From: Paracoccaceae bacterium
GTDB lineage: Bacteria; Pseudomonadota; Alphaproteobacteria; Rhodobacterales; Rhodobacteraceae
Assembly (NCBI GenBank): GCA_009924775.1
Contig: RFQY01000006.1
Coordinates: 1 to 35,550 of the forward strand
Length of the DNA stretch: 35,550 bases
Direction of reading: 5' to 3'
Shown: piece by piece, positions 9,010 to 16,503 of the stretch
Layout of the letters: each line of letters starts with the position of its first letter
Position numbering within the stretch: position 1 is the stretch's first letter
Program-made: the position numbers and the translations under genes
Notes under the pieces: generated by a model
The model's input: the letters and a program-made list of their open reading frames with translations, nothing else
What the model was told of the DNA's origin: nothing
The model's database searches: none

Positions 9010-9590
9010 GGGTGGGCATCCTTTTCAGCTTGCGCGGCCTTTTGCAGCAAGATGTCTTCGGTTTCCAAAACGTCTTCGTCGGCGGCCAGCCACTCGTTCG
9101 TGCGCATCGCCAACACACAGCGGCAGACCTGCGCAATACCTTGAATGAACAGCAAAATACCTGCCGCCACGATCACCGCTTTGAATTGGTAAATGGGCAC
9201 GCCAGCGGGGCTGTTCACCGACACCTCGCCATATTGCCACGAGCGGGCGGCGTATTTCCAACCCGTCAGGACCAGCGCCAAAACACCGGGAAAGAAGAAA
9301 AGTATATACAGCACCAGATCAACTTTGGCCTGGGTTTTGGGCTGCCACAGGCGATACAGGAAATCGCCGCGCACATGGCCGCCACGCGACAGCGTATAGG
9401 CACCACCCATCATGAACAAAGTGCCATACATGATGAAGGACACGTCCAGCGCCCAAGCGGTTGGGCTGTTGAGAACGTAGCGCACAAAAACCTCGTAGCC
9501 CGTGCCTGCGGCCATCAAAACGATCAGCCAAGCGAAGGACTTGCCAAACCATGCCGACAGAGCGTCGGCAAAACGGATAAACCTGATCAA
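9006..9590 (-). CDS. dctQ: TRAP transporter small permease (DctQ)
   Basis: A 194-residue four-helix membrane protein, the small permease partner of DctM. Family marks include EVFVRYVLNSPTAWALDVS and YTLSRGGHVRGDFLY. The best start is TTG at 9590, with aaaggggagc a few bases upstream; no ATG in the frame would keep the conserved first helix. It overlaps dctM by 4 nt and follows dctP after 76 nt, in which an RNA hairpin lies. The C-terminal 40 residues are charged and rich in Glu, Asp and Ala, longer than the usual DctQ tail (about 160-180 residues total). Confidence 0.93.
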   Translation of the reverse strand: MIRFIRFADALSAWFGKSFAWLIVLMAAGTGYEVFVRYVLNSPTAWALDVSFIMYGTLFMMGGAYTLSRGGHVRGDFLYRLWQPKTQAKVDLVLYILFFFPGVLALVLTGWKYAARSWQYGEVSVNSPAGVPIYQFKAVIVAAGILLFIQGIAQVCRCVLAMRTNEWLAADEDVLETEDILLQKAAQAEKDAHP

Positions 9591-9613
9591 GGTGCTCCCC
9601 TTTCGTTGCCAGA

Positions 9614-9642
9614 AGGCCCCGGCGGAAAAACCGCCGAGGCCA
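9614..9642 (-). other. Intercistronic hairpin between dctP and dctQ
   Basis: A stem CGGCGG / CCGCCG around an AAAAA loop, with further GGCC / GGCC pairing outside. No T-run follows on the minus strand, so it is not a complete terminator. Such hairpins after the binding-protein gene often protect the upstream message and keep DctP in excess over the permeases. That role is inferred here. Confidence 0.55.
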
Positions 9643-9666
9643 GTGCCATCTATAGATGAGATCCGA

Positions 9667-10794
9667 TTACAGGCTCAGACGACCGGGGAAATAGTGGTCA
9701 TAGGCCAGGGCATAATCGGGGGCGTTCATGATTTCGTAATAGGTCACTTGCTCGACCCAGGCGCGCTGGCTGTCCAGGCATTTTTTCATGAACGGGTCTG
9801 CTTCCAGCGTCGGGATCAGTTTATCCCATGCCTCGATCTGGGCGGCCAGAATTTCTTTCGAGGTGCGGCGCACGGAAACGCCGGCCTCTTCTTGCAGCCA
9901 CTTCAAATCTGCCGAATAGCGGCGCATCGCCTTGGCGGTGTTGGCGGTCGATGCCGCCTCGACGCCGTATTTCAGGATGGCGCGCAGATCATCGGGCAGA
10001 TCTTCCATGGTCAGGCGGTTGAACAGGAACTCGAAGCTTTCCGACGCCTGGTGATAGGACGACAGGTAGTAGTTTTTGGCCACGTCATGGGCGCCGAAAT
10101 CTTTGTCCGACGAGGGGTTGTTGAACTCGAACGCGTCGATCACACCACGCTCCATGGCGGGAACGATCTCGCCGCCGGGCAGCTGTGCCACGGACATGCC
10201 CATGCTTTGCAGCAGGTCCGCAGCCAAGCCAACGGTGCGATATTTGAACCCCTGCAGGTCGGCCACGGTGTTGACCTCTTGCTTGAACCAGCCAAAGGGC
10301 TGGGCAAACATCGGGAAGCCCATGTAGCCATCCACATCAAGGCCCATGATATCGCGGGTCAGTTCGTCGTACAGGGCCTTGCCGCCACCTTCGTAGAACC
10401 ACGACAGCATCGTTGTGGCCGAACCACCGAACACGGGGCCGGTGCCAAACAGCGAGGCTGCTTTGTTTTTGCCATACCAGTACACCGGCACCGAATGCGC
10501 GGCATCCAGAACGCCGTCGTTCACTGCGTCCAGCACCTGGAAGGCAGCCACAACCGCGCCTGCGGGCAGCACGTCAATCTTCAGGCGGCCACCCGACATT
10601 TGCTCGACACGGTCGGCATAATCTTGGGCCATTTCCTGCCAAATATTGCCTGCGCCCCACGAGGTTTGCATTTTCAGCACGATCGGCGCCTGCGCCAAAA
10701 CGGCGGGGGCCGCCAGCGTGCCAGCAACCGCGCCACCACCCAATGCGGTGCGCTTCAGAAATGAACGGCGGTTCATCTTAGGTTTCTCAGTCAT
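9667..10794 (-). CDS. dctP: TRAP transporter periplasmic substrate-binding protein (DctP/TakP-like)
   Basis: A 375-residue periplasmic binding protein. The N-terminus carries a twin-arginine signal (NRRSFLKR at 8-15, hydrophobic stretch, cleavage near residues 34-36 around AVLAQA), so it should be exported folded through Tat. The mature part starts IVLKMQTSWGAGNIWQ and holds the DctP pattern GLDVDGYMGF ... FKYRTVG ... LPGGEIVPAMERGVIDAFE. The Arg of KYRTVG normally pairs with the ligand carboxylate, so the ligand is expected to be an organic acid. The overall pattern recalls TakP, which binds 2-oxoacids, but the ligand is not certain. The ATG at 10794 has a strong ribosome binding site, gggagga. 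First gene of the TRAP/amidase operon. Confidence 0.95.
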   Translation of the reverse strand: MTEKPKMNRRSFLKRTALGGGAVAGTLAAPAVLAQAPIVLKMQTSWGAGNIWQEMAQDYADRVEQMSGGRLKIDVLPAGAVVAAFQVLDAVNDGVLDAAHSVPVYWYGKNKAASLFGTGPVFGGSATTMLSWFYEGGGKALYDELTRDIMGLDVDGYMGFPMFAQPFGWFKQEVNTVADLQGFKYRTVGLAADLLQSMGMSVAQLPGGEIVPAMERGVIDAFEFNNPSSDKDFGAHDVAKNYYLSSYHQASESFEFLFNRLTMEDLPDDLRAILKYGVEAASTANTAKAMRRYSADLKWLQEEAGVSVRRTSKEILAAQIEAWDKLIPTLEADPFMKKCLDSQRAWVEQVTYYEIMNAPDYALAYDHYFPGRLSL

Positions 10795-11150
10795 CAATAA
10801 TCCTCCCAAAACGCGCCAAAGCTGTATGACAAGGGCCAAACTGCAAATAGCAGCAAGCCGGCCGTCCGCAGCGCTTTGGTGAAATTAGCTTACCAATTCA
10901 GACATTCAAGTAAAATTACCTTGCGCGGCCGCTACCAAGCATCACTGAAGTTTTGTTAACATAAACAATGAAATAGCGCGGCCCCGCAGCCAAAACCCAA
11001 TTCGCACGCAGATGGTTTGGTCTGAATTTTTGGCCGAAACCGCCAAGAAAGCCCAAGCCCACGCCCCGGCGATGTGGTGGCGCGACACAACCATAAATTC
11101 AGCCGCCCCTGTGCTGCCCCCCGGAAACCACGGGCCACGCGCGCCCTGCT
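10795..11150. other. Non-coding 356-nt region upstream of the TRAP operon
   Basis: No convincing gene; open frames here lack ribosome binding sites and family sense. The region must hold the promoter of the minus-strand dctP operon. A weak candidate reading leftward is TTGAAT, 16 nt, TAATTT (about 10908-10881). An inverted repeat TTGTT-N6-AACAA lies at 10953-10968. At 11143-11157, GCCCT-GCTTT-AGGGC straddles the TetR stop codon but lacks a T-run, so it is at best a weak terminator. Confidence 0.5.
10953..10968. repeat. Inverted repeat TTGTT-N6-AACAA, possible operator
   Basis: TTGTTAACATAAACAA has perfect 5-bp arms and lies about 160 nt ahead of dctP and 183 nt after the TetR gene. It could be a binding site for the adjacent TetR-type protein or another regulator of the TRAP operon. 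The motif does not recur in the TetR/flavoprotein intergenic region, which weakens the link. Confidence 0.25.
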
Positions 11151-11771
11151 TTAGGGCAATTGCGCGTAAAACCGGGCCATTTCGGCCTTGGTTGGGGGGC
11201 GGCCACAGAAGGTTTCTACATAGGCGGGCACGCGGCTTAGGCGCAACTCCATGCTTTCTTGGACCTGCATGGAAATATACCCGATCTGGGTTAAATAAAC
11301 CGTGCGCGCGCGCACATCGGCCAAGGCTGGCGCATAGCCAAACCGCTGAAACATATTGCAAATTGCGGACAGCCGGGCCTCGTCGGCCTGATGCACGCGG
11401 GCCGTGACACGCGCGCTTTGATGGGCCCAGCTGCGCACAGCGAAATCCAGCTGCGGTTCGAATTTCTCTTCGGAATAAAACATCGCAATCAAGCTCAGCA
11501 CCGCCTCGGCGATACTGTCGGCATATCCGCCACAGGCCTGCACGAAAGCGCCCGTGTTTTTCGCCTCCCACGCGGCCAAAAGCGCGTTCAGCAGATCGTC
11601 ACGATCTTTGAAAAACCAATAAAAACTGGTGCGCGAAATCTGCAGTTGCTGGGCCAGCGGCTGAATTTTCACCGCATCCACGCCCCCCGCCAACAGCGCC
11701 TGCCGGGCCGCCGCCAACCACCCCTCGCGCGAGCCGCGCCACCCAGCTGATTTGTCTTGATGCCCGATCAT
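11151..11771 (-). CDS. TetR/AcrR-family transcriptional regulator
   Basis: A 206-residue regulator. The N-terminal helix-turn-helix is clear: GGVDAVKIQPLAQQLQISRTSFYWFFKDRDDLLNALL at about residues 29-65, with the typical SRTSFYWFFKDRDDLL block. The C-terminal 140 residues form the ligand-sensing, dimerising helical part. It is divergent from the flavoprotein/racemase operon with 116 nt between starts, so it probably controls that operon and itself; the TRAP operon, next downstream in the same direction, is a second possible target. The ligand is unknown. The ribosome binding site ahead of the ATG at 11771 is weak. Confidence 0.9.
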   Translation of the reverse strand: MIGHQDKSAGWRGSREGWLAAARQALLAGGVDAVKIQPLAQQLQISRTSFYWFFKDRDDLLNALLAAWEAKNTGAFVQACGGYADSIAEAVLSLIAMFYSEEKFEPQLDFAVRSWAHQSARVTARVHQADEARLSAICNMFQRFGYAPALADVRARTVYLTQIGYISMQVQESMELRLSRVPAYVETFCGRPPTKAEMARFYAQLP

Positions 11772-11834
11772 AGCCCAGTTTTATGCGCCACCCGCGGGCC
11801 GCAGCAAGAAAAATATACATCCATGAACCTGTTA

Positions 11835-11840
11835 TTGACA
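11835..11840 (+). promoter_or_regulatory. Consensus -35 box TTGACA for the flavoprotein operon
   Basis: A perfect TTGACA lies 47 nt ahead of the flavoprotein ATG. It forms the right half of CTGT-TATTG-ACAG, a short inverted repeat that could let the divergent TetR protein block RNA polymerase. No good -10 hexamer is seen at 16-18 nt, so the promoter call is tentative. Confidence 0.35.
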
Positions 11841-11887
11841 GCTATGCACATTTTCACAAAACTCGCCCCAGAAACCCGGAGCATCCC

Positions 11888-13933
11888 ATGTCGAACGACC
11901 CGCTTTTGCAGCCCTTTCAGCTAAAACACCTGACATTGCGCAACCGCATCATGACCACCAGCCACGAGCCGGCCTATCCAGAAGACGGCATGCCAAAAGA
12001 GCGCTACATCGCCTATCATGCGGCGCGCGCCAAGGCGGGTGTGGCGCTGGCGATGACGGCAGGTTCGGCCACGGTTTCAAAAGACAGCCCGCCCGTGTTC
12101 AACAACGTGTTGGCCTATAAAGACGAGGTTGTGCCGTGGATTCGCCGTCTTACCGACGCGCTGCACGAACATGGCTGCGCGGCGATGATCCAGCTGACGC
12201 ATCTGGGCCGGCGGACCGCGTGGAACAAAGGCGACTGGCTGCCCTCGGTCTCGTCGTCGCGCCACCGCGAACCGGCGCATCGTGCCTTTCCAAAACTGGC
12301 CGAAGACTGGGATATCGCCCGCATCATCACCGATTTTGCCGATGCCACCGAACGCATGAAAGAGGGCGGCATGGATGGCATCGAATTGCAGGTCTACGGG
12401 CATTTGCTAGATCAATTCTGGTCCCCCCTGACCAATGATCTGCAAGGGCCCTATGGCGGCCAAACGCTGGATAGCCGCATGCAGCTGCTGTTGGATGTGC
12501 TGGCAGCGATCCGCGCGCGCGTGGGCAATGAATTCATCATCGGCCTGCGCTATACCGCAGACGAGGCGCAGGCCGGCGGCATAACTGCGGCCGAAGGGCT
12601 GGAAATTTCAAAAAAGCTGGCCGCAACCGGCATGGTGGATTTTCTCAATGTCATCCGTGGGCGCATTCATACCGACCCTGCCATGACCGATGTAATCCCG
12701 GTGCAGGGCATGGCCAACGCCCCGCATCTGGATTTTGCCGGCGCCGTGCGGCAGGCCACCGGCATGCCCACCTTCCATGCGGCCAAAATCCCCGATCTGG
12801 CCACAGCCCGCCACGCGGTTGCCAATGGGTTGCTCGATATGGTGGGCATGACGCGCGCCCATATGGCCGACCCGCTGATCGTGCAAAAGCTGCTGGCCGG
12901 GCGCGAACACGATATCCGCCCCTGCGTGGGCGCCACCTATTGCCTTGATCGCATCTATCAGGCGGGCGAGGCGCTGTGCATCCACAACCCCGCCACGGGG
13001 CGCGAACAAACCATGCCGCATGTCATTACCCCGGCACCCGCACGCAAAAAGGTGGTTGTTGTGGGGGCCGGCCCCGGCGGGTTAGAGGCCGCCCGCGTAG
13101 CCGCAGAACGGGGGCACGATGTGACCGTGTTCGAAGCCCAGCCAGACCCGGGTGGGCAGGTGCGGCTGACCGCGCAAAACCCGCGGCGCCGCGAAATGAT
13201 CTCGATCATCGATTGGCGCATGGCCCAATGCGCCGCGCGCGATGTGGCGTTTCGCTTCAACACATGGGCCGAGGCGGCAGATGTCATGGCGCTGGCGCCC
13301 GATGTTGTGGTGGTGGCCACCGGCGGGCTGCCCAATATGCAGCTTTTTGAAAACCCAGATGAAAACCCGCTGCTGACCAGCGGCTGGGATCTGATTTCGG
13401 GCGATGCAAAGCCCGGCCAAAATGTGCTGATCTATGACGAAAGCGGCGATCACCCCGCGCTGATGGCCGCCGAAGTTGCCGCCGCTGCAGGCGCGACAGT
13501 GGAAATCATGACACCCGATCGCAGCTTTGCCCCCGATGTGATGGCGATGAACCTTGTCCCCTATATGCGCAGCTTGCAGCAAAAGGATGTTACATTCACC
13601 GTGGCCCGGCGCCTGCTGGGTGTCAGCCCGCAGGGAAACCGCCTGCAGGCGGCAATTGGCACCGATTACAGCGATTTCGTCAGCCACAAAACCTATGACC
13701 AAGTGGTGATCAATTACGGCACGATGCCGCTGGATGATTTGTATTTCGCCCTAAAGCCCCATTCCAGCAATGGCGGCGCGGTAGATTACACCGCGCTGAT
13801 CGACGGCACGGCACAAAGCGTGGCAGGCAACCCGCAGGGGCGTTTTCAGCTGTTTCGCATTGGCGATGCCGTCAGCGCGCGCAACACCCATGCCGCCATA
13901 TACGATGCGCTGCGGCTGATGAAAGACATCTAA
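11888..13933 (+). CDS. OYE-family flavoprotein, N-methylproline/dimethylglycine demethylase-like
   Basis: A 681-residue two-part flavoprotein of the 2,4-dienoyl-CoA reductase/trimethylamine dehydrogenase type. Residues about 1-370 form an FMN TIM barrel ([40 protein letters not shown]). From about 388 there is a dinucleotide fold, [17 protein letters not shown]. The whole recalls proteins assigned to demethylation of N-methylated imino acids such as N-methylproline from proline betaine. Relatives carry a [4Fe-4S] cluster held by CxxCxxCx(11-12)C; here the pattern is Cys346, Ala349, Cys352, Cys364, so the second ligand is missing or replaced. The ATG at 11888 follows cggag. The racemase-family gene starts 2 nt after the stop, so the two act together. 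Substrate inferred from family and neighbour only. Confidence 0.85.
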   Translation: MSNDPLLQPFQLKHLTLRNRIMTTSHEPAYPEDGMPKERYIAYHAARAKAGVALAMTAGSATVSKDSPPVFNNVLAYKDEVVPWIRRLTDALHEHGCAAMIQLTHLGRRTAWNKGDWLPSVSSSRHREPAHRAFPKLAEDWDIARIITDFADATERMKEGGMDGIELQVYGHLLDQFWSPLTNDLQGPYGGQTLDSRMQLLLDVLAAIRARVGNEFIIGLRYTADEAQAGGITAAEGLEISKKLAATGMVDFLNVIRGRIHTDPAMTDVIPVQGMANAPHLDFAGAVRQATGMPTFHAAKIPDLATARHAVANGLLDMVGMTRAHMADPLIVQKLLAGREHDIRPCVGATYCLDRIYQAGEALCIHNPATGREQTMPHVITPAPARKKVVVVGAGPGGLEAARVAAERGHDVTVFEAQPDPGGQVRLTAQNPRRREMISIIDWRMAQCAARDVAFRFNTWAEAADVMALAPDVVVVATGGLPNMQLFENPDENPLLTSGWDLISGDAKPGQNVLIYDESGDHPALMAAEVAAAAGATVEIMTPDRSFAPDVMAMNLVPYMRSLQQKDVTFTVARRLLGVSPQGNRLQAAIGTDYSDFVSHKTYDQVVINYGTMPLDDLYFALKPHSSNGGAVDYTALIDGTAQSVAGNPQGRFQLFRIGDAVSARNTHAAIYDALRLMKDI

Positions 13934-13935
13934 AG

Positions 13936-14964
13936 ATGCGCTCGGTCAAAACGGTGCATGTGATTTCCGCCCATGCCGAAGGCGAGGTGGGCGATGTGAT
14001 CGTGGGTGGCGTGCTGCCGCCCCCGGGTGACACCTTGTGGGAGCAAAGCCGCTTCATCGCCCAAGACGACACGCTGCGCCGTTTCATGCTGAACGAACCG
14101 CGCGGCGGTGTGTTTCGCCATGTCAACCTGCTGGTCCCCCCAAAGCACCCGCAGGCCGACGCGGCCTTTATCATTATGGAACCAGAAGACACGCCGCCCA
14201 TGTCAGGCTCAAACAGCATCTGCGTGGCCACCGTGCTGCTGGATGGTGGGCTGGTGCCCATGACCGAGCCTGAAACCCACCTATTGCTTGAGGCGCCGGG
14301 CGGGCTGGTGGCGGTGCGCGCCACATGCGCAAACGGCAAGGCCACGCGTATATACGTGCAAAACCTGCCCTCTTTTGCCACCCGGCTGGGTGCCACGCTG
14401 GATGTGCCGGGGCTGGGGGCCATAGAGGTTGATTGCGCCTTTGGCGGGGATAGTTTCGTTATTGTCGATGCCGCGGCCTTGGGCTTTGCCTTGGTCGCAG
14501 ACGAGGCGCACAGCTTAGCGCGGCTGGGGGTGGCGATCACCAATGCAGCCAATGCGCAATTGGGCTTTGCACACCCCGAAAACCCCGACTGGCGCCATAT
14601 TTCGTTTTGTTTGTTCGCCGGGCCCATTGCGCCCGGCCCCAACGGGCTGCACAGCCGCGCAGCGGTGGCCATTCAACCCGGCAAAATAGACCGCTCGCCC
14701 ACGGGCACGGCGCTTTCGGCGCGCATGGCCGTGCTGCATGCCCGCGGGCAGATGGCTGTTGGCGCGCAATTACACGTCAAATCGCTGATTGGATCGGAAT
14801 TTTCGGGCAAGATCTTGGGCACAACAACGCTGGGCACCACCCCCGCCATTTTGCCCGAAATCTCTGGCCGCGGGTGGATCACCGGCACCCATCAACACAT
14901 GCTGGACCCAGACGACCCTTGGCCCTTGGGCTACCGGCTGTCGGATACTTGGGGCGCGCGCTGA
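13936..14964 (+). CDS. Proline racemase-superfamily protein (hydroxyproline epimerase/dehydratase-like)
   Basis: A 342-residue member of the proline racemase fold. True racemases and 4-hydroxyproline epimerases use two catalytic residues, usually Cys/Cys or Ser/Cys; trans-3-hydroxyproline dehydratases use Cys/Thr. Here the first position is Ser90 in MSGSNSIC and the second is Thr256 in DRSPTGT, a Ser/Thr pair. Without a second thiol base a two-base racemisation seems unlikely, so dehydration or another one-base reaction is more plausible. The gene is translationally coupled to the demethylase-like flavoprotein (2-nt gap), suggesting that the flavoprotein makes a free imino acid which this enzyme handles. 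Its 3' end overlaps the convergent rarD by 34 nt. Fold certain, reaction open. Confidence 0.85.
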   Translation: MRSVKTVHVISAHAEGEVGDVIVGGVLPPPGDTLWEQSRFIAQDDTLRRFMLNEPRGGVFRHVNLLVPPKHPQADAAFIIMEPEDTPPMSGSNSICVATVLLDGGLVPMTEPETHLLLEAPGGLVAVRATCANGKATRIYVQNLPSFATRLGATLDVPGLGAIEVDCAFGGDSFVIVDAAALGFALVADEAHSLARLGVAITNAANAQLGFAHPENPDWRHISFCLFAGPIAPGPNGLHSRAAVAIQPGKIDRSPTGTALSARMAVLHARGQMAVGAQLHVKSLIGSEFSGKILGTTTLGTTPAILPEISGRGWITGTHQHMLDPDDPWPLGYRLSDTWGAR

Positions 14965-15854
14965 CGGGCGCGCATTTGGCGCAGCATCGTAAAGGAATAC
15001 AAGATCAGGGCCGCCCAAATCATCGGAAAGGCGATCATCCGCGCTTGGCCAAATGGTTCGTCAAAAACGAAGACCGCGCACAGGAAAATCATCGTCGGGG
15101 CGATATATTGCAAAATCGCAATCGTGGTCAGGCGCAGCCGCTTGGCCCCGTTGGCATACAGCATCAAAGGAATAGCCGTGACCGCGCCACAACCAAACAA
15201 CAGCCAGTTGTCACGCGCGACCCCCACCAGAAAATGCCCCTGCCCCTGCGCAGACAACCACGCCATATAGGCCAAGGCCGGTCCAAGCAGGATTAACACC
15301 TCCAGCAGAAACCCTTGGTTTGGGCCCACGGGCAGCTGTTTTTTGCACAGCGCATAAAAACCCCAGCTGACAAACAGGCCAATAGCCACCCAAGGCAGGC
15401 TGCCCGCCGCCACTGTCAACACCACAACCGCCGACACCGCCAGCGCAATGGCCACCATTTGCAGCGGGCTTGGCCGCTCGCCCAACAGCAAAGCCCCAAG
15501 CGCCACGCTAAACAGCGGATTGATATAATATCCCAACGCCGCGTCCAGCGCATGGCCCGCGCCGATGGACCACACATAAATGCCCCAATTGATCGAAATC
15601 AGCCCCGCTGTCAGCACCCCCATCGCCAAGGTGCGCGGGCTGGTAAGCGCCGCGCGCAGATCAGCGGTGCGCCCAAGCGCCACCAGCACCGCGCCCGCAA
15701 TGGGCACAGACCACAGCACGCGGTGGGCCACCACCTCGGCTGCGGGGATGTGGTGCAGCAATTTCATATAGAGGGGCAAAAAGCCCCACAGCACATAGGC
15801 AGAAACGGCATAGGCCAGCCCGGCGGGCGTATCACGGTTTTCGGGGTTTTCCAT
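14931..15854 (-). CDS. rarD: RarD-type EamA permease
   Basis: A 307-residue drug/metabolite transporter with ten hydrophobic segments in two EamA halves. The N-terminal [20 protein letters not shown] and the [15 protein letters not shown] motif mark the RarD subgroup (about 295-305 residues). The natural substrate is unknown; the name comes from a chloramphenicol-sensitive phenotype in other bacteria. It starts 30 nt after the stop of the Lrp/AsnC regulator on the same strand, so the two are probably co-transcribed, and amino acid or metabolite export is a reasonable guess. The 3' end overlaps the convergent racemase-family gene. Confidence 0.9.
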   Translation of the reverse strand: MENPENRDTPAGLAYAVSAYVLWGFLPLYMKLLHHIPAAEVVAHRVLWSVPIAGAVLVALGRTADLRAALTSPRTLAMGVLTAGLISINWGIYVWSIGAGHALDAALGYYINPLFSVALGALLLGERPSPLQMVAIALAVSAVVVLTVAAGSLPWVAIGLFVSWGFYALCKKQLPVGPNQGFLLEVLILLGPALAYMAWLSAQGQGHFLVGVARDNWLLFGCGAVTAIPLMLYANGAKRLRLTTIAILQYIAPTMIFLCAVFVFDEPFGQARMIAFPMIWAALILYSFTMLRQMRARQRAPQVSDSR

Positions 15855-15884
15855 AGGCCCCAGCTACCCGATTGGCGCGCACGG

Positions 15885-16361
15885 TCAAGCCCCCCCAGCA
15901 CCTAGGTCCAGTTCGGGCTGGTCTTTCAGCGTTTTTAGCACGAAATCGCTTTGCACGTGGCCCACCTGCGGGCGGATCATCAATTGCTCGTGCAGGAAAT
16001 CGGCAAAGGCATCCAGATCCTCGGCGCGTACGTCCAGCACGTAATCGGCGCTGCCAGACACAGAAAAAGCCGCCTGCACCTGCGGCTGGCCATCCAGCCA
16101 GCGGGAAAAGTTTTGGTGATCTTCCCGGGTGTGGGTGCGCAATGTGACCCGCACCAGCACCCGCAGCCCCAACCCCAAGGCCTGCGCATTGAGCCGCGCA
16201 TGATACCCACGGATCAGCCCTGCCGCCTCTAGCGCCAAGCGCCGGCGCGAGCATTGCGATGGCGACAGCCGCACAATTTCAGACAAGGCGCCATTGGTCA
16301 ACGCCCCGTTCTTTTGCAGCGCCGCCAGAATGCGGCGGTCATATTGGTCAAGATCGGCCAT
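15885..16361 (-). CDS. Lrp/AsnC-family transcriptional regulator
   Basis: A 158-residue regulator. The N-terminal winged helix reads LDQYDRRILAALQKNGALTN and LSEIVRLSPSQCSRRRLALEAAGLI; the Lrp family normally has LDxxDxxIL and LSxxxCxxRxxxLExxGxI, so the fit is close. The C-terminal RAM ligand-binding half includes VQAAFSVSGSADYVLDVRAEDL. I chose the ATG at 16361 (MADLDQYDRR); the longer frame adds a Cys-rich stretch with no family support. It is divergent from the ThDP enzyme gene (142 nt apart), the usual layout for an Lrp-type regulator and its target, and it is followed by rarD. Effector probably an amino acid; not identifiable. Confidence 0.92.
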   Translation of the reverse strand: MADLDQYDRRILAALQKNGALTNGALSEIVRLSPSQCSRRRLALEAAGLIRGYHARLNAQALGLGLRVLVRVTLRTHTREDHQNFSRWLDGQPQVQAAFSVSGSADYVLDVRAEDLDAFADFLHEQLMIRPQVGHVQSDFVLKTLKDQPELDLGAGGA

Positions 16362-16401
16362 GACACCCGTGCACGGCATGTGCATATTTTTGCAATTATT
16401 A

Positions 16402-16454
16402 CACACTCTACGCATTAATCGGCGCTAGTGACAACCATTTTGCACACTATGCGC
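16402..16454. promoter_or_regulatory. Spaced direct repeat CACACTnTnCGC in the asnC-like/ThDP gene intergenic region
   Basis: CACACTCTACGC (16402-16413) and CACACTATGCGC (16443-16454) share 10 of 12 bases and lie 41 bp apart, about four helical turns, between the divergent starts. Lrp-type octamers often bind several sites on one face of the helix, so these are candidate operators. The AT-rich stretch 16384-16400 between the genes could hold a promoter. Inferred only. Confidence 0.3.
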
Positions 16455-16503
16455 GGTCTAGGCGCGATATGCTGAACAAATCATCCCCAACCCCGAGGTT
16501 GCC

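Noticed and set aside
10942-11571. Minus-strand 209-residue open frame across the TRAP/TetR intergenic region
   Set aside because: Mostly the TetR gene in another frame; the intergenic part has no RBS and no domain.
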